Source of the DNA: Lyngbya sp. PCC 8106
Lineage (GTDB): Bacteria > Cyanobacteriota > Cyanobacteriia > Cyanobacteriales > Microcoleaceae
Assembly (NCBI RefSeq): GCF_000169095.1
Contig: NZ_AAVU01000007.1
Span: 123,977 to 187,976, forward strand
Direction: 5' to 3'
DNA: 64,000 nucleotides
Shown here: positions 37,062-45,855 of the stretch, one piece after another
How the letters are laid out: every line of letters starts with the position of its first letter
How positions within the stretch are numbered: position 1 is the first letter of the stretch
Made by a program: the position numbers and the translations under genes
The notes under the pieces: generated by a model
The model's input: the letters and a program-made list of their open reading frames with translations, nothing else
What the model was told of the DNA's origin: nothing
Databases searched by the model: none

Positions 37062-38402
37062 CTAGAGGGCTACATCTTCTTCTCCTTTGGTAATTTCTAC
37101 AGTTGACTTTTGATAAAATAGTGCAATCCCAAAAGACAACGGCCCAACTCTACCAATATACATTAAAATAATCACAGCGAGCTTTCCCAATGCGGTTAAA
37201 TCTGAGGTTATTCCTCGGGATAAACCCACCGTTCCTAAAGCAGATGCGGCTTCAAAAATTATATCTTCAAAGGCTTGATTTTGAAAGATGAACAATAGAC
37301 TACACCCAAACAAAAAGGCAATAATATAAAATACCCATGCGGAAAAGGCAGTAAATAATCTTTCTTGGGGAATTTTTCTACCGAAAATACTAATAGAATT
37401 GTGACCTCGTAATGAACTCCACATCACCGCTAAAGCTGCAAAGACTGATGTTGATTTTAAACCTCCTCCAGTTCCAGAAGGAGATGCTCCCACAATCATA
37501 AGAATTAGGGTTAAGAAAATCCCGATCGCACTCAGCGTACCGATAGGATGAGTATTGAATCCTACAGTGGTTAAAGCTGTCATCGCTTGAAACCAGGCTG
37601 CGAGTAAATGTTCTCCCAAAGGTAAAGTTTGCAGGGATTTATCAAATAAAAAAAGCAGTAAAAAACCTACAACGATAAACCAAGCCGTTACCCACAAAAT
37701 AATACGAGTTGTTAAAGTTGTGCGGCGATTGCGTTTTGTTAAACCTTGCCAAATATCTGATGCAACTAAGAAGCCAATTGCGCCTAAAATACTCAGTATA
37801 CTAATGATTAAGTTAATTCCAAAATTGTTTCTAAAATCCTCTAAACTATTGGGAAAAATACTAAATCCAGCCGTACAAAAAGCTGAAATTGAGTGAAACG
37901 TTGCCGCCCAAAATGGATTGTCAACATTGGCTGATTTAAAACAGATATAGAGTGAAATGATTCCGGCAACTTCTACCAGTAGAGTAAAGATTACAGTATG
38001 CTGAATAAATTCTTTCAAGCTGAATCCCTGGGGTAAAGAAAAAACGGCATTTCCAATTCGTTGACGCAAATAGGATAAAGAGTTCTTGCTAGCAATCAAA
38101 ACAAACGAACCCAAGGTCATGTAACCTAACCCACCCACTTGAAAGGCTGACATAATCACTAATTCTCCAAAAAAGCTGTAAGCTTCAGGAGTATTAACCG
38201 TGACTAATCCTGTTGTACTAACGGCTGATGTGGCGATAAACAAATTATCTAAAGGAGAAATCGCTTCGGCTTCCCAACTAATCGGTAAACAAAGAAGTAG
38301 CCATGCAATCAAGATATACAATCCGTACCCAAATAAAAGTAGTCGAACAGGATTATGATGAGCAAATCTATTCAGTAAACGCTGAAGAGAAGATGGTTTC
38401 AT
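37062..38402 (-). CDS. ktrB: Potassium transporter subunit, TrkH/KtrB family
   Basis: 446 residues, with about ten hydrophobic segments, matching the membrane pore subunit of KtrAB-type potassium uptake. The four pore-loop regions are visible as SAVSTTGLVTVNT, SAFCTAGFSIFPNS, ALTTVGFNTHPIG and ALGTVGLSRGI, each with the filter Gly. A further marker is GGSPSGTGGG-like sequence (GASPSGTGGGLKST). The regulatory KtrA subunit is not in this window. The divergent recJ promoter lies on the other side. It probably acts in the plasma membrane. Confidence 0.92.
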   Translation of the reverse strand: MKPSSLQRLLNRFAHHNPVRLLLFGYGLYILIAWLLLCLPISWEAEAISPLDNLFIATSAVSTTGLVTVNTPEAYSFFGELVIMSAFQVGGLGYMTLGSFVLIASKNSLSYLRQRIGNAVFSLPQGFSLKEFIQHTVIFTLLVEVAGIISLYICFKSANVDNPFWAATFHSISAFCTAGFSIFPNSLEDFRNNFGINLIISILSILGAIGFLVASDIWQGLTKRNRRTTLTTRIILWVTAWFIVVGFLLLFLFDKSLQTLPLGEHLLAAWFQAMTALTTVGFNTHPIGTLSAIGIFLTLILMIVGASPSGTGGGLKSTSVFAALAVMWSSLRGHNSISIFGRKIPQERLFTAFSAWVFYIIAFLFGCSLLFIFQNQAFEDIIFEAASALGTVGLSRGITSDLTALGKLAVIILMYIGRVGPLSFGIALFYQKSTVEITKGEEDVAL

Positions 38403-38671
38403 GAAAAACTAGAATTTTACTAAGCTGATTTATATATTCTTAGGGGTTTTAGTTCTTCAAAAACATCTATCTTCAGATAGATTTAAGGTCTGGAAATATT
38501 TCCTTATACTAATTTTAAATCCTGAAGCCGCAGCAAGAGATAAAGTGGTTTTTTTCTGTCACATTGTTTTCACAAAATAAAACAACAAAAGTTGCTTTGT
38601 TTATCTTTTTTGAGATTAACTATAAACAATCAAGAGATTTTCGGCAATTGATGGTGTAAAATAGACAAAGT

Positions 38672-40819
38672 TTGTCAAAGTTAAACGCTACCGTGTCAGA
38701 GTCCCCCTCTTTTCAGTCTGCATCTTCATCGAACTTACCCAACCAACGATGGCATCTAGTTCCGCCTCAACCCGAAAAAGCGCAACAATTGGCGGAAGCT
38801 ACCCAACTTTCTCCTCTGTTAGCACAAGTTTTGATTAACCGAGGGTTTGACACCGTTGAAGAAGCAGTTATTTTTTTAGATCCTGAAACTCAAGCTTTAC
38901 CCGCACCCATTAATGAACTTCCTGACTTAGCAAAAAGTGTAGAATTTTTACATGATGCGATTCTTCAACACCAAAAAATTGCCATCTGTGGAGATTATGA
39001 CGCCGATGGAATGACGAGTACCGCTTTATTAATACGAGCGCTTTCAAGCTTAGGAGCGGATGTCAGTTATGCCATTCCGAGTCGGATGAAAGAAGGCTAT
39101 GGGATTAATAATCGCATTATTGAAGATTTTCATCAAGAGGGAATTCGCTTAGTTTTAACGGTCGATAATGGCATTTCTGCCTATGAACCCATTGCCAAAG
39201 CGCGAGAATTAGGCTTAACAGTAATCATTACTGATCATCATGATCTGCCTCCCTTACTGCCACCTGCTCATGCTATTCTCAATCCTAAACTCATTCCTGA
39301 AACCTCTCCCTACAGAGGATTAGCGGGTGTGGGTGTGGCTTATGTGTTAGCAATTTCCCTCGCTCAAAAAATGGGGAAAGTACAAGGTTTAGTTAATCCT
39401 TTGTTAGAGCTTTTTACATTAGGAACAATTGCTGATTTGGCTGCTTTAACTGGAGTAAATCGTCGTTGGGTCAAACGAGGATTACAGCGATTAATGAGTT
39501 CCCAAATTGAGGGAGTTCAGGCGTTAATAGAAGTTGCAGGATTGAGTGGTTCTCAGGTTTCTGAATCCTCAAAAACAGAGGAGATTGAAGGGAATAGAAA
39601 AAATTTTAAAACAATCAAACCCGAAGATATTGGCTTTCGGTTAGGGCCTAGAATTAACGCAGTTGGACGCATTGCTGATCCACAAATTGTGATCGAATTA
39701 CTGACAACAGAAAACATGGGAATTGCTTTAGAAAGAGCGATGCAATGTGAGCAAATTAATCAACAACGTCAACAACTTTGTGAACAAATCGAACAAGAAG
39801 CGATCGCCTGGTGCGAAAATAGTAATATTGATTTCACAAAAGAAAGAGTTTTAGTGATTGTTCAACCGGAATGGCATCATGGAGTGATTGGAATTGTTGC
39901 TTCTCGGTTAGTCGAACGTTATGGAGTTCCGGTGTTCATTGGCACCTATGAAACGGAAAAAGAAAACGAAGACAATTCATCAGAAAAACCCGCCCCAATG
40001 ATTCGCGGTTCAGCCCGAGGAATTCCCGAATTTAATGTCTTTGAAGCCTTACAATACTGTACAGATTTATTGGGTAAGTTTGGTGGACATAAAGCCGCAG
40101 GGGGTTTTTCCTTTCAGGCTGAAAACCTAGATCAATTTCGTCAACGGTTGAGTCAGTTTGCTCATCAATGTTTAGAAATTGAACATTTAAAACCCGTCGT
40201 CAAAGTCGATGTTCAAGCCAATCTGAAGCAGATTAATTTTGAGTTATACCATCAAATTGATCAACTTCATCCCTGTGGAATCGAAAATGATCCTCCTATT
40301 TTTTGGACTCCTAATGTTAGAATTGTCAAACAAAAAACGGTGGGAAAAGGTCATATTAAACTCACACTTTCTCAAGACTCTCGCTCAGACCATAAAATCG
40401 CAGCATTACCCACTCTAGAAGCAATCGCATGGCGCTGGGAAGATTATTTTCCCTTACCGACTCAGTTAGATATCGCCTACAAACTCAGAACCAATGATTG
40501 GCAAGGTCAAACCTCTCTTGAACTCGAAATTGTGGGAGTAAGACTTCCGAAAATCTCTCCTGTTGTGACGCCAAAAAAACAGAATTTAGCTGAATTTTAT
40601 TATCAAGATCGCAAATATACTTGTACTCTCTGCGATAGTGATTCACTCACAGAACTTAGAATCCGCAATTCTGATGGAAAAGTTCTCGCTATTGAGCAAG
40701 GAAAATCAACAGGTTTATTAGGTGAAAATCGAAAGTCAGCTAAAATTGTTGATATTTCTCAACCCTTCTATCATTACTTAATTCGATCTGCTTGTCAGGC
40801 TTTGGGAATGGGAGAATAA
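38672..40819 (+). CDS. recJ: Single-stranded-DNA-specific exonuclease RecJ
   Basis: A 5'-3' exonuclease of the DHH family that works in recombination and repair. Motifs: CGDYDADGMTSTALL (residues about 107-121), the DHH motif in ITDHHDLPPLL, GVGVAYVLA and LGTIADLAAL, and the DHHA1-type GGHKAAGGFSF near residue 470. Length 715 residues; there are two short polar inserts, around residue 290 (SESSKTEEIEGNRK) and residue 430 (TEKENEDNSSEKP). No ATG fits the start. TTG 38672 or GTG 38693 must be used. Confidence 0.93.
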   Translation: MSKLNATVSESPSFQSASSSNLPNQRWHLVPPQPEKAQQLAEATQLSPLLAQVLINRGFDTVEEAVIFLDPETQALPAPINELPDLAKSVEFLHDAILQHQKIAICGDYDADGMTSTALLIRALSSLGADVSYAIPSRMKEGYGINNRIIEDFHQEGIRLVLTVDNGISAYEPIAKARELGLTVIITDHHDLPPLLPPAHAILNPKLIPETSPYRGLAGVGVAYVLAISLAQKMGKVQGLVNPLLELFTLGTIADLAALTGVNRRWVKRGLQRLMSSQIEGVQALIEVAGLSGSQVSESSKTEEIEGNRKNFKTIKPEDIGFRLGPRINAVGRIADPQIVIELLTTENMGIALERAMQCEQINQQRQQLCEQIEQEAIAWCENSNIDFTKERVLVIVQPEWHHGVIGIVASRLVERYGVPVFIGTYETEKENEDNSSEKPAPMIRGSARGIPEFNVFEALQYCTDLLGKFGGHKAAGGFSFQAENLDQFRQRLSQFAHQCLEIEHLKPVVKVDVQANLKQINFELYHQIDQLHPCGIENDPPIFWTPNVRIVKQKTVGKGHIKLTLSQDSRSDHKIAALPTLEAIAWRWEDYFPLPTQLDIAYKLRTNDWQGQTSLELEIVGVRLPKISPVVTPKKQNLAEFYYQDRKYTCTLCDSDSLTELRIRNSDGKVLAIEQGKSTGLLGENRKSAKIVDISQPFYHYLIRSACQALGMGE

Positions 40820-40835
40820 TCGGTAAACAAACAAC

Positions 40836-40860
40836 GAAAGAAGTGATCAGCTTTCTTTTT
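40836..40860 (+). terminator. Weak terminator-like hairpin after recJ
   Basis: GAAAG (40836-40840) pairs with CTTTC (40851-40855), followed by TTTTTC. The stem is only 5 bp and overlaps the end of the convergent CorC-like gene. It is a low-confidence call. Confidence 0.35.
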
Positions 40861-42463
40861 CTTCATCTGTTCTCCAACCTTGTTCTCTATTCGTTTCTTG
40901 CTTAAATTCTTGATTAATTTCTTGACTTTCGGCTTCCATTCTTCTCTGTTCTTCTCGACCCATTTCCTGATTGATTTCTCGTCTTTCTGCTTCTATTTCT
41001 GCTTGATTTTCCTCGGGAATAGTTGTTTCTGAAGGTGGATTTTCCGCAGTCGTTAGTGAATATTCATTCATCGAAAGTTCAGTCGCTTCTATTTGTTCAT
41101 TCATCAAATCAAGATCTTCAGTTTTGGATTCAGGTTCTAACTGATGAATTTGAATTTGATCAATTCGTGGCCCTTCTGCTAAAATCACCGTAAATTCAAG
41201 ATTTTGATAACGCAGTGTTTCCCCAACTATCGGAATTTTTTGGAGTTGATAGATCAGAAAACCACCCAAAGTTTGATATTCTTCAGTAATAGGAAGATCT
41301 AAATCAACCAGTTCATTAACTTCTTCAATATCGAGTTGAGCTTGAACTAAAAATGTTTGTTCATCAATATATTGCAACTTAATTTCTTCTGTTTCTGTTG
41401 ATTCTGAACTATCTCCAATAATTTCAGCAATCAAATCATTAATCGTTACTAATCCAGCCGTTCCACCAAATTCATCGACAATAATCACCATTTCTAAATG
41501 CGATCGCTGCATCAGTGGTAATAATTCACTCAAGAGCATTTGTTCAGACACAAATCGAGCTGGACGAATCCAAGATTCTAGAGAGGTTTCTGGGGAAAGT
41601 AATCCTTCAGCGAGCGGTTTTGCTAAATCTCTAAAGTCAATAATTCCTAAAATATCATCTAAAGATTCTCGCATGACTGGATAACGAGAATGACCCGAAA
41701 CTGTCATTTCATTGAGTAAGTTTTGAAAATTTGCGGTGCTAGAAATAGCGATAACATTGGTGCGGGGAATCATCACTTCTTCAGCTAACACATCCCCAAA
41801 TTCAAACACATTATTGAGGATTTCTCGTTCTTCGGCTTCCAACCCCATCGACTCACTAGATGTGGTGATAATCAGTTGTAATTCTTCTGGAGTTACTCGT
41901 GTATAAGGTTGTCCAGTATATTCAATTCCACCGAGTTTTAAGAGCCAGCGAGTCGATTGATTTAATCCCCAAACAAACGGACTAAAAAAACGAGCGATTG
42001 CTAAACTAGGAGGGGCTAATAAACGAGAAAGTTGCTCGGGATAAAGCAGGGCTAACGACTTTGGACAGAGTTCACCTAAGACAATTTGTAGATAAGCAAT
42101 TAATACAAACGTAAAAATCGGAATTGCCAAAGAATGAGCAATAAAATCTTGAAGATTAAGAGGGATAGGAAGCGAAACGATTAACGCTCGAATCGCAACT
42201 GCTAAGGTTCCTTCGCCAATCCAACCTAAGGCTAAACTCGATAGCGTAATTCCAAACTGAGTCGTCGAAAGTAATAGATCAATCCGTCGCTGAAGCCGTT
42301 GAACTGCGAGAGCGGGTTTATCTCCCTCATCCACAAGCTGACTAATTCGCGAACGTCGGACAGAAACCATTGAGAACTCAGCAGTCACGAAAAAAGCGTT
42401 GATTGCAATCAGCAGAAGCACTGACAATAAGCGCAATAGCAAATCCTGCGAAGTCAGTGTCAT
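40847..42463 (-). CDS. HlyC/CorC-family (CNNM) membrane protein with CBS pair
   Basis: A membrane protein of the DUF21-CBS-CorC_HlyC architecture, which includes proteins linked to Mg2+/Co2+ export. The N-terminal DUF21 part has four hydrophobic stretches and TTQFGITLSSLALGWIGE. The CBS pair spans about 215-340 (VMIPRTNVIAIS, VMRESLDDILGIID, MLLSELLPLMQRSH). The transporter-associated C-terminal domain spans about 360-440. The last 90 residues are a highly charged Glu/Gln-rich tail with repeats of REINQE/SQEINQE, not typical for the family and probably disordered. The ATG at 42463 is preferred over 42481. Confidence 0.9.
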   Translation of the reverse strand: MTLTSQDLLLRLLSVLLLIAINAFFVTAEFSMVSVRRSRISQLVDEGDKPALAVQRLQRRIDLLLSTTQFGITLSSLALGWIGEGTLAVAIRALIVSLPIPLNLQDFIAHSLAIPIFTFVLIAYLQIVLGELCPKSLALLYPEQLSRLLAPPSLAIARFFSPFVWGLNQSTRWLLKLGGIEYTGQPYTRVTPEELQLIITTSSESMGLEAEEREILNNVFEFGDVLAEEVMIPRTNVIAISSTANFQNLLNEMTVSGHSRYPVMRESLDDILGIIDFRDLAKPLAEGLLSPETSLESWIRPARFVSEQMLLSELLPLMQRSHLEMVIIVDEFGGTAGLVTINDLIAEIIGDSSESTETEEIKLQYIDEQTFLVQAQLDIEEVNELVDLDLPITEEYQTLGGFLIYQLQKIPIVGETLRYQNLEFTVILAEGPRIDQIQIHQLEPESKTEDLDLMNEQIEATELSMNEYSLTTAENPPSETTIPEENQAEIEAERREINQEMGREEQRRMEAESQEINQEFKQETNREQGWRTDEEKES

Positions 42464-42523
42464 TGTAGAAAAGTCACCCACATGAGTTCTATTAAAAAAA
42501 GTCGCACAAACATCAAAACTGAT

Positions 42524-43249
42524 TTATCTTATAATTGGAATTCCAGACATTTTTAGTTCTAGTTTCTGATCTGGATAATCCGTTAAACTAATGGCTAATT
42601 CATTCGCGTTATCAAGCAATGCAGTCGGAATACTGACCGTTCCCACATAGGTTTGACTATCAGCAGGTAACTGTCCGGGTAAATCATCTACACTTGCACT
42701 CAAAGCACGACCTTTATCATCTGTCACATTTAAGAAACTGTAGAGAAATCTAATCGAACTATCGCTTTCATTTTTGAGCTGAACTTTTAACTGAAGCGAG
42801 CTTCCGGTTTGACTAGCTGAAATAATTTCTAGCGTGACTCCCTCATCTCGACTAACAATCGGAAAAGCGGATGAATTAGCCTGCTGTTGGGGTTTTTCTT
42901 CAGGTTTTTGTTCGGCTTTTTCTTCAGGTTTTTGTTCGGGTTTCTGTTCGGCTTTTTGTTCACCTTGAGCGCTGGCTGGGGGAGAAGTTGTTGTCTCCTC
43001 ATCCTTCCCTTCTATGCGCTTTTTCACATTCGCTAAGATCTCACCTTCTTTAAGCATTTTCACGCCTTCAGATTTGTGATTGCTGTCTTCTTTTTTCCCG
43101 GTGAGGTTGCTTGGACGAACATCAGGCTGAGTAATCTCTTTTAAAGCTTCCCGACCCAGTTTATACCCCCAAGCAGAACTAAAAAACCCGGCTCCGAACA
43201 TAAGCACGAGTAAAATAACGGTCATTACTACGGTTGAGTTCAATCCCAT
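42524..43249 (-). CDS. Membrane-anchored protein with Pro-Glu-Lys repeat linker, unknown
   Basis: 241 residues. An N-terminal membrane helix (VVMTVILLVLMFGAGFF) leads to a charged linker of about 30 residues made of imperfect repeats of EQKPE/EKPEE-like units, encoded by short tandem DNA repeats near 42890-42960. The C-terminal domain of about 105 residues (VTLEIISASQTGSSLQLKVQLKNESDSSIRFLYSF) looks like the DUF4352-type immunoglobulin-like fold that binds or presents partners. It probably sits with the domain outside the plasma membrane. It lies 60 bases before the CorC-like gene on the same strand. Confidence 0.75.
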   Translation of the reverse strand: MGLNSTVVMTVILLVLMFGAGFFSSAWGYKLGREALKEITQPDVRPSNLTGKKEDSNHKSEGVKMLKEGEILANVKKRIEGKDEETTTSPPASAQGEQKAEQKPEQKPEEKAEQKPEEKPQQQANSSAFPIVSRDEGVTLEIISASQTGSSLQLKVQLKNESDSSIRFLYSFLNVTDDKGRALSASVDDLPGQLPADSQTYVGTVSIPTALLDNANELAISLTDYPDQKLELKMSGIPIIR

Positions 43250-43535
43250 CTCCTGTAAATGTCAGTGTGAGCTATTGTGATTGATGATCAGTTTCAATCT
43301 AGATATACTAGCAGTCTCCAGCCTAAATGTAATGGCAATTTGTGAGATCCTGATCTTAACCTCCAGCCCAATACCCGAGCAGAACTGACTGAGCCAGAAC
43401 CTTTGTCGGGATACTGTGGCTTGCACTCAAAACCAAAATATTTTAGCGATCGCTTGCATCAAACACCTATGTTAAACTAGAATCACAAAGTAATTGTCGG
43501 TTAAAATCAACTTTTGTGTTAACCTAGACAATAAT

Positions 43536-43608
43536 GCGCCCTTGGCCGATTGGGGAGGCAGCGAACTCATAATTCGCCTTCAGGCTGGTTCGATCCCAGC
43601 AGGGCGCA
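43536..43608 (+). tRNA. tRNA with anticodon CAU, probably tRNA-Ile2 (lysidine-modified)
   Basis: A 73-base cloverleaf folds fully: acceptor GCGCCCT/AGGGCGC, D-arm stem GCC/GGC, anticodon stem GCGAA/TTCGC with loop CTCATAA (anticodon CAT at 43568-43570), and T-arm GCTGG/CCAGC with loop TTCGATC, then discriminator A. The loop context (AACTCATAATT) matches the chloroplast-type tRNA-Ile(CAU), where TilS converts the C34 to lysidine to read AUA. Initiator features (GGG/CCC anticodon stem, A72 mismatch) are absent. An elongator tRNA-Met is the alternative. CCA is not encoded. Confidence 0.88.
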
Positions 43609-43682
43609 CTTGACAGCTATTCACAGACCGAAAACTGTACATTGATTTTGTTGTACAGTAGCAAATTAATTCCGTCTCTACA

Positions 43683-44678
43683 CTAGAATAATGGCTCATC
43701 TTCCAATAATGTGAGCGTCGAGCCGATTAAATGATCTTGAGTTTGAGACAATCGAGAAAGACTTTTAAACCCGTTTAAAATCGGTTCAAGCTGAGATTTT
43801 GCATCCTCATAACCTTGTTGTTTCAACTCGGAAATTCGTTCAGCATCAAAGTTGAGCAAACTTTTTAAATCGGAATTGAGTAGTTTTTGAGGTCGAATTT
43901 CAATAATCGTTTGATTGGGAAAATCATGGCGGTTCCAAACCCGACCACTCCCTAAGTGTATCACAATCACATGAGTACAACCTCTAGCCGCCAATGCACC
44001 CAATGGAACGTTATCAACTAAACCCCCATCAACGTAGTTTTTCCCATTAACACTTCGACAGGGGAAAGCCAGAGGAATAGCGACACTCGCTAACAATAAA
44101 TTATAAATTGTTTCGTTATCTGGGCAATCTTGAATACACAACCATTCAGCGCCCGTTCCCGTTTTAGCGCGAATAAAATCAATTAACCAATCATAACCCA
44201 AACCGGGAATTTTTAACGAAGGAAATACTGTTACCCAGAGTTCAATTCCTCGCCGCAACTCAACGGGATTAATAGTTTCTCTTACCAGAGATTCTATCGG
44301 AGTTGGATCATAAATTGCGGTTCTATCTTTCAAGATTCCGCTTTCAACTAAAAAATCTAACATCCACTCTCGAAAAGTGGGAATAAAAGTTTGGGCGGCG
44401 TAACTAATAAGATGATAAATTTGTTCAGTATTGGGTTTGAGAATTTCAACTTCTCCGAGATTTGTCCAGAGTTCATTTAGCTGTTGAACGGCGTTAGAAA
44501 ACGGGCGATCAGAGGCTAAAACCGCCCCGTTAAGAGCGCCTACACTGGTTCCGGCGATAATTTTCGGTTGAAAGTTCAACTCGGCTAAATAGCGGAGAGC
44601 GCCCGCTTGATAAGCACCTTTAGCACCGCCTCCGGTTAATACTAATCCCCATTGAGAATTGAGAAAGTTTTGATTCAT
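43683..44678 (-). CDS. Patatin-like phospholipase
   Basis: A lipid acyl hydrolase of 331 residues. The oxyanion loop TGGGAKGAYQAGAL, the nucleophile in GTSVGAL (Ser45) and the catalytic Asp in YVDGGLVDNVP (Asp217) are all present. The C-terminal 80 residues are helical and hold no known motif. There is no signal peptide. The substrate is probably a glycerolipid, but regulators of this family also exist. It is downstream of the rdcA-rdcB-like pair on the same strand. Confidence 0.92.
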   Translation of the reverse strand: MNQNFLNSQWGLVLTGGGAKGAYQAGALRYLAELNFQPKIIAGTSVGALNGAVLASDRPFSNAVQQLNELWTNLGEVEILKPNTEQIYHLISYAAQTFIPTFREWMLDFLVESGILKDRTAIYDPTPIESLVRETINPVELRRGIELWVTVFPSLKIPGLGYDWLIDFIRAKTGTGAEWLCIQDCPDNETIYNLLLASVAIPLAFPCRSVNGKNYVDGGLVDNVPLGALAARGCTHVIVIHLGSGRVWNRHDFPNQTIIEIRPQKLLNSDLKSLLNFDAERISELKQQGYEDAKSQLEPILNGFKSLSRLSQTQDHLIGSTLTLLEDEPLF

Positions 44679-44761
44679 TTTATTGAAGTTTATAAGTACA
44701 AAAAAGTTGTTACGCTAAAGCGCAGTATAATAGGGCGGTCGCTCAACAACGAACTGAGTTT

Positions 44762-45754
44762 TTACCGAATTAAATTAACACAATCATTGGCAATTTCTTC
44801 GACAATCGCCGTTACAAACTCTCTTGCATCGGTGGTTTGAGAAATCCGATCTATTTGTTGGCGACAAAGAGCGATCGCACATTTTCCAATCTGTTTCGGT
44901 TGGGCATCTGGCGGTAAAATTGCCAGTTCTAAAGTTGTACCAAGAGTAAATAATAATGGTGTGGTTTGTAGCCGCGAAAACCGAAGCGATCGCACTTCTA
45001 ATAACGCCGCAGTCAGTTCCCGATCATCTGCGGGTATTTCTTGACAAGTTTGATTGAGTAAATTTGCAAGTCCAAAAAATTGTTTAGAAGGGGGTTGACT
45101 GTGGGCTAATATTTTATTTACCACCAGAGGACGAAATCTTTTAGTGTCGCCCGTTACTCGTTCGTAAATTGCAACGGAACTGCTGAATATTTCCCGTGTT
45201 AACAGTGCTATTTGTATCGCCCAAGGTAAGTTTGTATAGGTTTGTTCCGCCATCCAAGCGGTTAGAATTCGATCCAAATCTTCCGATGCGGCGATTCTAA
45301 TTTCTAGCTGATAAATTCGGCTTTCTAATTCATTTAATCGCTGGTTAATTGCGTTGATGGAGTTTTCTAGGTGTTCACTCAGAGATAATATTGCTTGTTT
45401 TTGACGGCGAATGGCTGACCGTGCTTCTAATAATGATTGTTGGGTAATTGTTAGGGCGACTTGGCTAATACTTTGAGAATCGGTTAATTCTAATACCCAA
45501 TTATATAACGCTTCTTGACCTGCGATCAGGTTGCCATCGAGTAATAGTTGACGTTGGCGATCGCTTCCGGTTAAGCTTTCAAAGAGTTGTCCGAAATATC
45601 CTCTACTTTTGCGATAACGAATTAAGTCTTTATTGATGTCAATTCCGTTAACTAAATCGACTAATGCTTTATCGCTAACTAGGGGAATTCGTTGTTGGAG
45701 TTGTTGAAGGCGATCGCTTAATTCTGTTTGGGGTTGTCGGTGAGTTGAGAACAT
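44762..45754 (-). CDS. RdcB/YjcZ-like protein
   Basis: About 330 residues resembling E. coli YjcZ, a partner of the dynamin-like YjdA that is linked to diguanylate cyclase regulation. Shared blocks, from memory, include LVDLVNGIDINKDLIRYRKSR at the N-terminus, LPWAIQIALLTREIFSS, and the ending IGKCAIALCRQQIDRIS. The centre holds a long coiled coil (IRRQKQAILSLSEHL through LNELESRIYQLEIR). There is no enzyme motif or membrane segment. The ATG at 45754 (MFSTHRQP) is preferred; the frame is open up to 45814, where the start would lie in a repeat. It follows the dynamin gene directly, as in E. coli. Confidence 0.8.
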   Translation of the reverse strand: MFSTHRQPQTELSDRLQQLQQRIPLVSDKALVDLVNGIDINKDLIRYRKSRGYFGQLFESLTGSDRQRQLLLDGNLIAGQEALYNWVLELTDSQSISQVALTITQQSLLEARSAIRRQKQAILSLSEHLENSINAINQRLNELESRIYQLEIRIAASEDLDRILTAWMAEQTYTNLPWAIQIALLTREIFSSSVAIYERVTGDTKRFRPLVVNKILAHSQPPSKQFFGLANLLNQTCQEIPADDRELTAALLEVRSLRFSRLQTTPLLFTLGTTLELAILPPDAQPKQIGKCAIALCRQQIDRISQTTDAREFVTAIVEEIANDCVNLIR

Positions 45755-45786
45755 TTTAACTCGGTAAATGGGATTAAGTTGGTTGG

Positions 45787-45855
45787 TTAGACAGGGAATT
45801 AATTCCCTGCCCAAGTGATTGACTATTTGTTAGGGGACATTAATTGCTCGTTTCG
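45787..45855. repeat. Direct repeat copy 1 at the 3' end of the dynamin gene
   Basis: This stretch reads TTAGACAGGGAATTAATTCCCTGCC in part and continues through GTGATTGACTATTT and AATTGCTCGTTTC. It covers the last codons of the dynamin gene and about 35 bases beyond its stop. GGGAATTAATTCCC within it is a perfect palindrome. A second copy lies upstream of the gene at 48595-48660. Confidence 0.75.
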
